NCBI GenBank assembly: GCA_021324755.1
Contig: JAJPIL010000004.1
Coordinates: 1 to 64,000 of the forward strand
Direction: 5' to 3'
From: Pseudomonadota bacterium
GTDB lineage: Bacteria > Desulfobacterota > Binatia > Binatales > Binataceae
DNA: 64,000 nt
Part shown: positions 1 to 9,747 of the stretch, piece by piece
Layout: each line of letters starts with the position of its first letter
How positions within the stretch are numbered: position 1 is the first letter of the stretch
Translations under genes and position numbers: made by a program
The notes under the pieces: model-generated
The model's database searches: none
The model's input: only the letters and a program-made list of their open reading frames with translations
What the model was told of the DNA's origin: nothing

Positions 1-271
1 GGTTTCCCCGCGCACGCGGGGATAGGCCTCCTGCCCTCCGCATCTCGGAGGGCGGGACCGGGGTTTCCCCGCGCACGCGGGGATAGGCCGACCCCAAAAG
101 CGGCCTCGACTTCATCTTCCACGGTTTCCCCGCGCACGCGGGGATAGGCCCTGTTTGTATGTTGACCGACCTCGGCAGCAGGCGGTTTCCCCGCGCACGC
201 GGGGATAGGCCTTCATGTATCGTAGGCAATCGCCCCATTATAGTGGTTTCCCCGCGCACGCAAGGATGGCC
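1..271 (+). CRISPR. CRISPR array 1, five repeats, I-E-like
   Basis: The 28-nt repeats begin at 1, 62, 123, 184 and 245, an exact 61-nt period with 33-nt spacers. The repeat has a CCCCGCG/CGCGGGG stem followed by ATAGGCC, in the same orientation as E. coli type I-E repeats. That predicts rightward transcription with the leader left of position 1. The last repeat (245-271) is degenerate and one base short, as usual at the trailer end. A further decayed repeat start (GGTTTCCCGC) is visible at 307. Spacer 1 (29-61) contains a 7-bp inverted repeat (34-40 with 46-52). The array may continue to the left of the window. Confidence 0.97.
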
Positions 272-1117
272 GGCACTACATTGTTTGAAAGTGGCTAAAA
301 TTATTAGGTTTCCCGCTCGGTCTACCGCTTCCGACCCGTGCGCGCGGAATGGCTCAAGATTCGCGCACAAAATGCTCGCAACTGCTCACCCTACGGGCAT
401 GGCACTTAGGTTCACCCCTGAAAAGCCTGCAAGATTGACTTCGTAAAGCAGCAAAAAGCAACAACCAGACCGTCCTCCGAGCCGTCCGCTAGCGCCGGCA
501 CGCTAGTTGCTGCACTAGCCCTGCAGAGAGTCGATTACGGCGACTGAAATTTCTCATCCTGGTGGTTTCGGCATCCTCGAAAAGGTTGGTCGTGGCGCGC
601 CGCCCCTACTAGCCTGTGCGGTGCGATGGGCTCTTGGCGGCGAGGTTATAAAGTTGCGCACCTGCGCATGCCAGATTTGCAGGAGGGCTGCCAGGCGCCA
701 TTTTGTGGCGCATTGGGCAACCGCTTGGAACCTGCGCGAAGAATGGTCGCTTACTTATCTGCCACAAGGCGCGGAAAAAATCACGCGCGCCAGTTGAGCG
801 AGCAAAGGCGGCGCGTGGCAGCGCTACGCAATCTTGGTTCAACTCCGTCGTCGAAGTGGATGCCGCGATAACTTGCGAATTCAGACGTCGCCCGAAACGA
901 TACTTTGCGACCGGGAGCGCGGGACGGACGTGCGAGGTAGGGTTGTGCCTGACCAGGGCGGCCGGGACACATGTCGTGTTCATCCCATTTTTTTGCACCG
1001 ACAACACACTTGCAAGTCTGGCTAGCGACCAAGGCGCTCCATTCGATTTCAAAAATGGTTGAATTCAGTCTTCCAGCGCTGCGCTTCTAGGGAAGTTGCC
1101 GGAGAAGGGTGTGAAGA
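272..1117. other. Intergenic, 846 bp, no supported gene
   Basis: This stretch holds the remains of a sixth CRISPR repeat near 307 and then nothing I can assign. Several overlapping open frames exist on both strands, but none has a recognisable motif or a good ribosome binding site. The nirB promoter should lie in the right half. I see no convincing FNR- or NtrC-type site. Confidence 0.6.
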
Positions 1118-3601
1118 ATGGGACGGCTCGGAGCTCGCAAAAAGAAACTGATTGTAATCGGCAACGGGATGGCAGGGGCGCGTACGGTCGAGGAAATCCT
1201 TGCGCGAGGCGGTCTTGAGCAGTTTGATATCACCGTCTTTGGCGAGGAGCCCTACGGAAACTATAATCGGACTCTCCTTTCCAACGTGCTCAGCGGGACG
1301 CAGAACCCTTCCGAGATTTTTCTCAATCGCCTCGACTGGTACAGGGAGAACGGAATCGAGTTGCGCGCCGGCGTCCGGGTCGATGTTATCGCTCGACCGC
1401 ACAAGGCGGTTCATTGCGACGACGGCAATTGGTACCAATACGATAACCTCATAATTGCTACCGGCAGCCGCCCCTCGATTCCACCGATAGCTGCCCTAAG
1501 GCGAGCAAACGGCGAGTTCAGGCCAGGCATCTTTGTCTTCCGCACCCTAGATGATTGTCGCGCGATTGCCGAGTACTCGGCCAAGTGCCGCCGTGCGGCG
1601 GTGATCGGCGGAGGGCTGCTCGGTCTGGAGGCGGCTCGCGGCCTTCTGAGCCGCGGTCTCGAAGTTCATGTCGTTCATCTTAAAAGCCACCTGATGGAGC
1701 GGCAGCTGGACCCCCAAGCGGCCGCCATCCTCAAACAGATCATCGAGGCGATGGGTATCCGGGTTCATTTGAAGAAGCTCACCAAAGCAGTGCTTGGGGA
1801 TGACGAGGTAACGGGTCTTGCCTTCGAGGATGGCACCACGCTTGACTGCGACATGATTGTGCTTGCGACCGGGATCACTCCAAACGTCGAGATCGGCTCG
1901 CGCTGTGGCCTCGTCACAGAGCGCGGAATCGTGGTGGATGATCACATGCGCACATCCGACCCTGAGATTTACGCCGTGGGCGAATGCGCGCAGCATCGTG
2001 GCCGCGTCTATGGTCTGGTGGCTCCGCTGTGGGAGCAGGCCAAAGTCCTGGCCGACCAAATCACGGAGACCAATCCCGATGCGAGTTATCAGGGGTCCAA
2101 GCTGGTCACCAAGCTTAAGGTAATGGGCGTCGAGCTCGTTTCGATGGGCACAGTCGAGCCGGACAGCGAAGATGAAGACGTCGTCCAGTTCATGGAGCTT
2201 AAGCGTGGAATCTACAAGAAGCTTGTTATCCGGGACGGCTGCTTGGCGGGGGGCATCCTGCTAGGCGATCTCAGCAAGGCCGCCTACCTCATGCAGGCTT
2301 TTGACCGCGGCATGCGCTTGCCAGATAACCGGTTATCGCTGCTCGTTGATACCAGAGCGCCGACCACCAAGGCTACCTTCGACGAGATGCCCGACAGCGC
2401 GCAGATCTGCAACTGCAACGGTGTCAGCAAGGGCGCCATCGTCGGCTGCGTTGCCAGCGGCAAGCGAAGTCTTAAGCGCGTGATGGAGACCACGCGCGCG
2501 GGCACGGGCTGCGGGTCGTGCAAGACACTCGTTGGTGAACTGGTCCAATGGGCGTGCCAAGGGCGGATAGAGGAAGACCCTTCGGTCCATTATTACGTGC
2601 CCGATATCCCGTTGACGAAACCGGAGCTGGTAAAAGCTATCCGCGATCGTAACCTCAAATCAGTATCCGCGGTCTACCGGGAACTGGCCGACGGCAAGGA
2701 TGAACCCACGAGCAAACCAGCCCTGGCATCGCTCCTGAAAATTATCTGGGGTGACGAGTACGAGGATGAGCGCGATGCGCGCTTTATCAACGATCGCGTT
2801 CAGGCGAACATTCAGAAAGACGGTACGTTTTCAGTCGTGCCGCGCATCTACGGCGGAGTGATCTCACCCGCCGAACTCAGACGCATCGCCGACGTCGCCG
2901 AGAAGTACCACGCGCGCATGGTGAAGATTACCGGCGGTCAACGAATCGACATCCTCGGCATCCGAAAGCAGGACCTTCCTGCGGCATGGCGGGATCTGGG
3001 GATACCGAGCGGACACGCTTATAGCAAGGCATTTCGCACCTGCAAGACTTGCGTAGGAACCGACTTTTGTCGTTACGGTCTCGGAGATTCAATCCAACTC
3101 GGAATCAGGATCGAAAAACGCTTTCAAGGCATCGAATCCCCGCACAAGATGAAGCTTGCCGTGAGCGGGTGCCCGCGCAATTGCGCCGAAGCAACCGTTA
3201 AAGACCTTGGCGCAGTGGCGGTCGAGAACGGCTGGCAGATTTACGTGGGCGGCGCGGCTGGGTCGACGGTTCGCGCTGGCGACTTGTTAGCGACCGTAAA
3301 GACGCAGGAAGAGGTTCTGACCCTGATGGGGCGGTTCATTCAGTACTACCGAGAAAATGCCCGCTACGCAGAACGAACTTACAGCTTCGTCCAACGAATC
3401 GGCATCGAACGGCTCAGGAAGATCTTGGTCGAGGATTGCGAAGGCGAAGCAGCGCGGCTCGATCGCGAAGTCGAAGCCGCAGTAGCTGCATACCGCGATC
3501 CATGGCTCGAGGGTAGTAAACCATACGAACCGACTCAGTTTGCGGAAGCTGTCCAGGTCGAAAATTATGCGCAAGAATTCGCCGCAGGTACCCTCCCCTG
3601 A
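1118..3601 (+). CDS. nirB: Nitrite reductase [NAD(P)H] large subunit
   Basis: Cytoplasmic siroheme enzyme that reduces nitrite to ammonium. The 827 residues show the full NirB domain order. An N-terminal FAD/NAD(P)H oxidoreductase has the nucleotide-binding start KLIVIGNGMAGAR and a second GGGLLGLEAA fold. A BFD-like [2Fe-2S] domain follows near residue 430 (ICNCNGVSKG, then GCGSCKTLV). The sulfite/nitrite reductase half carries the siroheme/[4Fe-4S] cysteines near residues 640 (CKTCVGTDFC) and 685 (GCPRNC). Length is typical for the family. The ATG at 1118 follows GGAGAAGGGTG. It overlaps nirD, so the two are translationally coupled, and it is followed by a damaged siroheme-synthase gene that would have supplied its cofactor. 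No nitrate reductase or transporter gene is nearby. Confidence 0.96.
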   Translation: MGRLGARKKKLIVIGNGMAGARTVEEILARGGLEQFDITVFGEEPYGNYNRTLLSNVLSGTQNPSEIFLNRLDWYRENGIELRAGVRVDVIARPHKAVHCDDGNWYQYDNLIIATGSRPSIPPIAALRRANGEFRPGIFVFRTLDDCRAIAEYSAKCRRAAVIGGGLLGLEAARGLLSRGLEVHVVHLKSHLMERQLDPQAAAILKQIIEAMGIRVHLKKLTKAVLGDDEVTGLAFEDGTTLDCDMIVLATGITPNVEIGSRCGLVTERGIVVDDHMRTSDPEIYAVGECAQHRGRVYGLVAPLWEQAKVLADQITETNPDASYQGSKLVTKLKVMGVELVSMGTVEPDSEDEDVVQFMELKRGIYKKLVIRDGCLAGGILLGDLSKAAYLMQAFDRGMRLPDNRLSLLVDTRAPTTKATFDEMPDSAQICNCNGVSKGAIVGCVASGKRSLKRVMETTRAGTGCGSCKTLVGELVQWACQGRIEEDPSVHYYVPDIPLTKPELVKAIRDRNLKSVSAVYRELADGKDEPTSKPALASLLKIIWGDEYEDERDARFINDRVQANIQKDGTFSVVPRIYGGVISPAELRRIADVAEKYHARMVKITGGQRIDILGIRKQDLPAAWRDLGIPSGHAYSKAFRTCKTCVGTDFCRYGLGDSIQLGIRIEKRFQGIESPHKMKLAVSGCPRNCAEATVKDLGAVAVENGWQIYVGGAAGSTVRAGDLLATVKTQEEVLTLMGRFIQYYRENARYAERTYSFVQRIGIERLRKILVEDCEGEAARLDREVEAAVAAYRDPWLEGSKPYEPTQFAEAVQVENYAQEFAAGTLP

Positions 3602-3941
3602 TTTTCGCGGCAAAGAAGAATACGCTTGGATCGCTGTGGGCAGTATCGAGCAAATCGCTCTAGGCCAGGGTCGTTGTTTTTTGATCGGCGCACGGCAGAT
3701 CGCCATCTTCCGCCTACGCAGCGGCGAAGTCTACGCTTTAGACGCGGTTTGCCCCCATCGCGGCGGGCCACTGGCCGAAGGGCTGGTCGGCCGCGACACC
3801 GTGGTCTGCCCGCTTCATGCACTCAAATTCTCTTTAAAAGACGGACGCGGTCTCGACAATGACTTCACTGTCAGGAGCTACCCAGTCGAAATGCGCGACG
3901 GGAATTTATTTGTTGGGCTTCCGCCGAGAGATCAATCCTGA
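3567..3941 (+). CDS. nirD: Nitrite reductase small subunit, Rieske type
   Basis: Small partner of NirB with a Rieske fold. The two metal-ligand boxes are present: CPHRGGPLAEG and CPLHALKF. The frame is open further upstream to a TTG at 3540, but the ATG at 3567 gives a normal NirD length (124 aa) with a 35-nt overlap of nirB. That overlap indicates a nirBD operon. The two Cys-His pairs suggest it could bind a [2Fe-2S] cluster; some NirD proteins have lost these ligands, but this one has not. Confidence 0.93.
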   Translation: MRKNSPQVPSPDFRGKEEYAWIAVGSIEQIALGQGRCFLIGARQIAIFRLRSGEVYALDAVCPHRGGPLAEGLVGRDTVVCPLHALKFSLKDGRGLDNDFTVRSYPVEMRDGNLFVGLPPRDQS

Positions 3942-4287
3942 TGTATGGCACGCGGCAGGGCTTAAAAAGCTACCGTGGCGCAGGCGCTGCGCAAACCGAC
4001 GGCTCTCAAGTTGCGCGCGTTTGCATAGCGGCGCGCGATTTTGTCGCTGTTCCAACAATACTCCGCCGTCGAACGGAACTCCAAAGTTGGTCAGCTAGGG
4101 TGGCGACAACTAAAGGCGCTGTGAAAAAGCTATGTCTGCAGTGGAGCCGGCTTATTCACTGTGTTTCCGCTGCCGTCGTAGGCGCTTCGATAGGACACAA
4201 GCCCGCGCCCGCGACGCGGCTGTCATCGGTTTCCCTCATGCTTGCGGGAGCCCAATCGCACGTGTCGGCCAGACGGACCGTCTCTTT
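3942..4287. other. Gap between nirD and the siroheme gene
   Basis: Open frames in this 346-bp stretch show no family signature. The frame of the downstream siroheme gene is open upstream to 4132, but its sequence before 4288 does not resemble CysG. I treat it as untranslated or as decayed sequence. Confidence 0.5.
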
Positions 4288-5307
4288 GTGAAATACTTTC
4301 CGATTTTTATCGATTTACGGGGAAAACCCGTGCTTCTAGTTGGCGAGGGAGAACGCGCGGCGCGCAAGGCACGACTGCTTGTGCGAGCCGGCGCATCGCT
4401 GACTATAGTTGCTGCGCTACCGCTGAGCGATCAGTTAACCAAGCTTGCCGACAAAGCGCGAATAGAGATTATCGCCCGGAGCTTTTCGCCCGATGATGTA
4501 GCCGGCAAGGTGCTCGTATACAGCGCAACCGGAAACAGCGAAATTGATGAGGCTGTCGCAAACGCTGCGCGAGCGGCCAATGTACCGGTCAATGTCGTCG
4601 ATCGCCCCGACCTCTCCACCTTTGTCACGCCCTCGATCGTGGATCGAGGCCCGCTAACGATAGCGATTTCCACGGGAGGAGCCGCTCCAGTTCTAGCACG
4701 GTTGGTACGTGAGCGCATAGAGGGTCAAATGCCGGCGGGACTGGCGCAAGCAACAGCGTTCGCGGAGAGGCATCGCGCGCTCGTCAAGGAGAGGGTCGGC
4801 ACCGAGAGGTTGCGCCGGCGTATCTGGGAGGGTTTTTTCGAGCAAGTACTGGCTGACACGCTCCACGCAGCTGATGACCGGCGTTTGCAGGAGCTTCTTA
4901 ATGTAACGATCCGAAGCGTCGAACGTGGTGACGGCGCAGCATCCGGGGCTGTTTACTTGGTAGGAGCGGGACCGGGGAGCCCCGACCTGCTGACAGTGCG
5001 TGCGCTTCGTCTTATGCAGCAGGCCGACGTAATCATATACGACCATCTGGTAAGCCCGGAGGTGCTCGACCGCGCCCGGCGAGAAGCCGAATGGATAGCA
5101 GTGGAAGAACCGCAGGGCTGTCATGCCCGGTCGCAAGACGAGCTCAACGCCATTATGGCGCAACGCGCGCATGCCGGACAGATCGTCGTGCGCCTCAAAG
5201 GCGGCGACTGTTTACCATGCCGCTGCGTTTGCGGCGAGCTTACCTATCTCCGCGCTCGAGGCATCCGGGTGGAGGTCGTGCCAGGCGTCACCGCATCTCT
5301 GGCTTGA
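4288..5307 (+). pseudogene. cysG: Siroheme synthase (CysG-like), C-terminally truncated
   Basis: The N-terminal half matches the precorrin-2 dehydrogenase/sirohydrochlorin ferrochelatase part of CysG, starting at the GTG at 4288 (KYFPIFIDLRGKPVLLVG). It keeps the STGGAAPVLARLVRERIE region. The second half starts as a uroporphyrinogen-III C-methyltransferase (VYLVGAGPGSPDLLTVRAL; DVIIYDHLV). The normally conserved GGDP-F-FGRGGEE loop reads GGDCLPCRCVCGEL, which suggests a small compensated frameshift. The frame then ends right after VVPGVTAS, about 110 residues early. The methyltransferase should be dead; the dehydrogenase/chelatase half could still work. The break coincides with a decayed transposase just downstream. 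Confidence 0.8.
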
Positions 5308-5309
5308 TG

Positions 5310-5700
5310 GGCTCACTGCGCTCCTCCCACCAGTCGCCAAAAGACCTAAAGGGTCGGGAATAAGCCCGCGTTTGGTCAGGTCTTTCAACAATGCCAAGCC
5401 GTCCGCCGCGTACTCGATCAGTCCTTGTGCAGTCAGAAAAACTCTTTTCGAGTACGGGAATGCCCAGCACTGCCAGCACCGCGCGCTAGGCAAAACCGAC
5501 TGCGTCGATCAGCACCGCCATTCGCCTCCGTCAGCTTAACCCCTGTCGCATCGTTTCTGCGGTCCGCCGTTGGGTATCGACCGCAAAACGCTCGCTAACC
5601 GCGCTCTTGCTGATACCGCGAACCTTGAGCACCTGGGGCGGCAGTTCAGGGTTTCGCGCGTAGCGCCGAGTTAAGACACACGCAACGCGTGCTTGTCGTG
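5310..5700 (-). mobile_element. Decayed IS256-family transposase remnant
   Basis: Minus-strand translation, read across frameshifts and a stop, gives pieces in the order of an IS256-like transposase. They are GISKSAVSERF (the SKSAVSRRF-type motif), then AVLIDAVGFA followed by AVLAVLGI (the catalytic IDG-type segment), then YAADGLALLKDLTKRGL (the ENA-x-ALL-x-DL-x-RGL segment). No intact frame and no clear terminal repeats remain. The insertion lies directly after the broken siroheme-synthase gene and before CRISPR array 2, and probably caused that truncation. Confidence 0.65.
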
Positions 5701-5958
5701 AGAACCTGTCACCCAGACAAACTCGGCTATAGTGTATCGCCGCTCGCCACGAGCGCTGCCTGCTCGATAACGCTGCCTGGTCGCATCGTTAAGTTTTCGC
5801 CGCGCCGCTATTGTTAGCCGCCTCGTCATTGCCTCCACCGCCCCGCAGCCTGCTCGCTGCCCGGAAGCGGTATACCTGAGGCAACAGCTACCGACTCGGT
5901 AACAAAAGGTAACAAAAATAGTGAGTCATCGCGACCGGCAAAAATAAAACGCGAAAAA

Positions 5959-6169
5959 AGCTCCCTTGCGCACGCGGGGATAGACCTCGTCTCTCTCGAT
6001 GCCCATTGTTCCGTCCTCCAGCTCCCCCGCGCACGCGGGGATAGACCGCTGGCGTACGCGTTCTCGATGTACACGATCACGGTTTCCCCGCGCACGCGGG
6101 GATAGACCGCTCGGCCCAGATCTTCTCCAAGCGTTGTATATGGTTTCCCCGCGCACGCGGGGATAGACC
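5959..6169 (+). CRISPR. CRISPR array 2, four repeats, I-E-like
   Basis: Repeats start at 5959, 6020, 6081 and 6142 with the same 61-nt period and 33-nt spacers as array 1. The repeat ends ATAGACC instead of ATAGGCC, a fixed one-base difference between arrays. The first two repeats begin AGCTCC instead of GGTTTCC, and the first also carries TTG in the stem. So decay is at the left end, which by repeat orientation should be the leader-proximal end. An A-rich tract (5938-5958) precedes the first repeat. No cas genes lie next to it. Confidence 0.95.
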
Positions 6170-6411
6170 CCACCTGCCAAATTGCAGCGCGGAAAGCCGA
6201 TGATGGCGGTGTAACTGTCGCTGTCCAGGAAAATTTCCCAGGAAAATCGGGAATAGTTGCCAAATTAAAGCGATCGCCCGCCGGTCGTACTCTGATAACT
6301 TACAAGTACAAAAAGCCGTAGCGCGCGTCGTTGAGCGATGGAGAAGCGCTCGTTCGGAAGTTCATTGTCGGATGTCGGCGGGAAAGTGCGAGCTGCGGCC
6401 TAAAGCGATTT

Positions 6412-8823
6412 ATGAGGACGTCGCGTCCTGTTGTTTGGCTCCTCACAGCGCTAAGTCTAGTTCTCTCCGCCGCCCCCGCCATAGCGCGCGCGGACAGCGC
6501 AAGTTCCGAGCGGGTAACGATACGGGGTGTCGTCGTTGACGCCTTGCGCCGTCCGATAAGCGATGCCAGGGTCTTACTCAAGGGGCGCGATCCGCGCGCG
6601 AGGACTCGCCTTGCGCATAGTGGACCCGACGGTTCTTTTTCCTTTACAGGTGTTGCGCCTGGCACATACGCCGTCGTCGCGGAAAAACATGGCTTCAAGG
6701 CCGCTACGATAATTCTTACGGTTGCACCTGGCTCGTCTCCCGAGCCCGTTACGTTCTCGCTCGAATCCGAAGAGGCTTTAAGCGTGGGAGTTCAAGCTAG
6801 TCGACTGAGCTCAGCGCCGAACCGGCTATCACCTACGGGTAACAGCGCCTATACTTTTACCAAACAAGATATCGACAATTTGCCCCAGGGCCAGGACACC
6901 ACGCTCTCCTCGCTCCTTACACAGATGCCTGGTGTGAGCCAGAGCGTGGACGGACGAGTCCATATCCGGGGTGCACAGGCCGGATTTCAGTACGTGATAA
7001 ATGGGATCATTCTGCCATTCGACACGAACTCCGGCTTTGGCCAATTTATCCAGCCGCGGTTTTTCGACAGCGTAAGCCTCCAAACAGGCATTCTTGCGCC
7101 CGAGTATGGTTTTCGCACTACGGGCGTGATCGACATCAAGACTAAAGATGGTTGCGCGGACGAAGGAGGCAACGCAGAAATGTATGGGGGCCAGCGCGAA
7201 ACAGCGATGCCCAACTTCGAGCTGGGCGGATGCCACGGTAATTTCAGTTACTACCTTACCGGTTTCTACTTGCACAACGATCTCGCCTTCAGCCAAGCAA
7301 CGCCGGGCCCGACTCCGATTCATGACCTGCAAAACGAAGGGCAGGGCTTTGGCTATCTTTCGTACACGCTAAGTCCAGCGGTTCATCTAAGCTTGATTGG
7401 TGGCATGTGGGTAAGCAACGCCCAGTTTCCCAATTGGCCGGGCCAGACTCCTGCCTACGATTTACAAGGCGTGAACCCTGCTGATCACCCCTCTGTCGGT
7501 CTCAACAACAGTTCGTTCCAGCAAGAATATTTCGGCGCATTCGCCGTTCAGGGGGCGCTGTCGTCAGACCTTAGCTACGATCTTGCCTACGCAACCCACT
7601 ACGTTACTCTCGCGTTCAGCCCCGACGAAGCCGGCGACTTACTTTACCAGGGAGTCGCGTCCAACGAGTTTCACAGCGATTTCGCCAACACGCTGCAGGG
7701 TGATGTGACATATCGTCCGAACGAGGCGCACACGGTCAAGACCGGCTTTTATATCGGCGAGTACGGGGTCGAACTTGACGACACTTCGCTGGTATTCCCA
7801 GCGAACGCCCAAGGACAACAAACAAGCGACATCCCCATCACGGTGGTTGACGACCTGAACAAGATCAACTGGCTTTTTGGGGTGTATGCGCAGGACCTGT
7901 GGCAAATCAACAAGCAATTCACTCTAAGTTACGGTTTGCGATGGGACGCGATGGAGTCGTTCGCCGATGAGAGCCAGCTCAGCCCAAGAATCAACCTCGC
8001 CTATACGCCCCAAGAAGGACTAGTGTTTCACGCGGGCTATGCTCGTTATTTTCAAACGCCCACTTTCGAAGCGATAACCACGCGCAGCGCCAAAGCTTTT
8101 GCGGGCACGACACAAGCGGTCACAGTCCCGACTAATTTCAACGTTTACGCCGAGCGCGACAATTACTTCGATGCTGGCGTGGTGAGCCAACCCATGAAAA
8201 ACTTGACGATCTCCGAAGACGCGTATTACATTCTCGCTAGCGACGCGATCGGGGCGGGTCAGTTCGGAGCGGTACCGATAATTTCGCCTTACAACTACCA
8301 GCTCGGGCGCACCTGGGGCGCGGAGACCAGTATCAACTATCGCTTTCACGGCATTTTTCTCAACGCAAACTTCACGTACCTGATCGCGCAGGCGACTAAT
8401 CTCATAACTCAACAGTACAATTTTCCTCCAGACCAGCTTGCCTACGTCGCCAGCCATTACATTCCCCGCAGCCAAGCGCAGGTTTACACCTCCTCCGGGC
8501 AGGTAGGCTACCGATGGCGCGACTGGCTTTTCACCGCCGACAGTTTTTACGGCAGCGGCCTTTGGGGAGGCTTTGCCAACACGTTCGAGTTTCCCGCGAC
8601 GTGGCAGGTAGACGCTGCCGTGGCACACAGTTTGACTCTTCCCGAGGTAGGGCAGTCAGTGGCGCGTCTTATGGTTATCAACGTTTTTAATCGTACCAAT
8701 CTTTTGCAAAACGGAACTGGGCTTGGAGTGTTCGCGCCAGCCTATCTGCCGCGCTTGGCTGTTTACGCGGCGCTCAGGGTCCCTTTGCCTTTCGGTTCCC
8801 GCAGCACGCCGCTTGCGCCCTAA
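6412..8823 (+). CDS. TonB-dependent outer-membrane receptor
   Basis: The 803-residue protein is predicted to be an outer-membrane gated channel. The ATG at 6412 is followed by a clear signal peptide (hydrophobic WLLTALSLVLSAAPAIA). Next comes a carboxypeptidase-regulatory-like domain (about residues 40-115, VTIRGVVVDALRRPI...GTYAVVAEKHGFKAA), then a plug domain (LSSLLTQMPGVSQSVDGRVHIRGAQ) and a long aromatic-rich beta-barrel ending with NVFNRTNL and a terminal strand. The open frame extends upstream to 6331, but the signal peptide favours 6412. The substrate cannot be told; no TonB/ExbBD or ligand-specific genes are adjacent. It stands alone between CRISPR array 2 and the defence island. Confidence 0.88.
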   Translation: MRTSRPVVWLLTALSLVLSAAPAIARADSASSERVTIRGVVVDALRRPISDARVLLKGRDPRARTRLAHSGPDGSFSFTGVAPGTYAVVAEKHGFKAATIILTVAPGSSPEPVTFSLESEEALSVGVQASRLSSAPNRLSPTGNSAYTFTKQDIDNLPQGQDTTLSSLLTQMPGVSQSVDGRVHIRGAQAGFQYVINGIILPFDTNSGFGQFIQPRFFDSVSLQTGILAPEYGFRTTGVIDIKTKDGCADEGGNAEMYGGQRETAMPNFELGGCHGNFSYYLTGFYLHNDLAFSQATPGPTPIHDLQNEGQGFGYLSYTLSPAVHLSLIGGMWVSNAQFPNWPGQTPAYDLQGVNPADHPSVGLNNSSFQQEYFGAFAVQGALSSDLSYDLAYATHYVTLAFSPDEAGDLLYQGVASNEFHSDFANTLQGDVTYRPNEAHTVKTGFYIGEYGVELDDTSLVFPANAQGQQTSDIPITVVDDLNKINWLFGVYAQDLWQINKQFTLSYGLRWDAMESFADESQLSPRINLAYTPQEGLVFHAGYARYFQTPTFEAITTRSAKAFAGTTQAVTVPTNFNVYAERDNYFDAGVVSQPMKNLTISEDAYYILASDAIGAGQFGAVPIISPYNYQLGRTWGAETSINYRFHGIFLNANFTYLIAQATNLITQQYNFPPDQLAYVASHYIPRSQAQVYTSSGQVGYRWRDWLFTADSFYGSGLWGGFANTFEFPATWQVDAAVAHSLTLPEVGQSVARLMVINVFNRTNLLQNGTGLGVFAPAYLPRLAVYAALRVPLPFGSRSTPLAP

Positions 8824-9747
8824 ACCGGCAGCGCTTCACCCACTAACCCAATTAGCGAAGCCTAGCAAGATGGTCGAAAAACAGCACGCGCAAAATCAGC
8901 TGACCACTGCGAATTAGACTCACAGGCAAACCCACCGTCGAACTTCATTGACTGCTCACACAACAACGCTTGCTGTGGTGTTCAGGCCTTGGACGCGGCC
9001 TTAATATCACCGTTCGCAAGCAGCCGTTGCTCTGTTTAATTCGTGCCATCAGCTATATTAACGTCGCGTCCAAGGTTGAACTGCGTTTGGCGCGATAGGA
9101 GCCGGAAAAATTTCTCACGTCATTTTCGCAGAGCTGTTTCGCTAAGCGGACACGGGTTACTGAAATCTTCAACTTTAGGCGGAAAAATCCAAGTTAATTG
9201 GTGAATTGTTCGCATGCGTACTCGAGGTTAAATTGCGTGCGATTTGCACATTTAGCATTCGCTGGCCGTTAACTGATCGGAAGAACACCGGCCGGGCAAT
9301 TGGCTTGGTAACGTCATCGTGAAGAGTTGTGCGCCGACGGCGTCGAGGGTAACTGATGAGGCTGCTGTTGCCCTCCTTGGCTTGTAGGGGCGCTGAGTTT
9401 ATCCGTATCACGGCTCAACCTCGCGCAGTTCAGCAGCACCCACATCATTCGCTCTATTGCAGTACGCGCATGAAAGTTTTTCGGACGCCGGTTTTAGCCT
9501 GGTAAAGAACGTTCAGAACTTTTTCACCCGAGTTCAATTTTTCCCATGCAATAAGCACAGGCTTAGAACATCATCGCTGGTCAGTTTTTAACCGACGACC
9601 CGCAGGAGGTTTCCCGTATGGCCAATCACTGGCTTCACCTGGGTGACTCTCAAAAGTTTATCGCGAACTACTAATTCTTCCTCATAGACCACCAGGCTGC
9701 ATGAACCGCTATGCCCTCATGCTCGGTGCACCGGAACGCGAAGAAGA
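8824..9747. other. Intergenic, 924 bp, with an inverted repeat and a short open frame
   Basis: No full gene is supported. Two things stand out. A 13-nt near-perfect inverted repeat (CCTTGGACGCGGC at 8987-8999 with GTCGCGTCCAAGG at 9063-9075) could be a stem or an element end. On the minus strand, about 9588-9717 is an open frame of about 43 codons without a good start. It reads through LVVYEEELVVRDKLLRVTQV to a TAA at 9588, just downstream of the HerA gene, and looks like a protein fragment of unknown family. Confidence 0.45.

Noticed and set aside
609-1062. Overlapping open frames of 80-150 codons on both strands upstream of nirB
   Set aside because: No motif, no ribosome binding site, and mutually overlapping in several frames; they look like chance ORFs in GC-rich DNA.
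5212-5539. Plus- and minus-strand frames after the siroheme gene as a new protein
   Set aside because: The minus-strand pieces fit a frameshifted IS256 transposase better; the plus-strand frames are its antisense.
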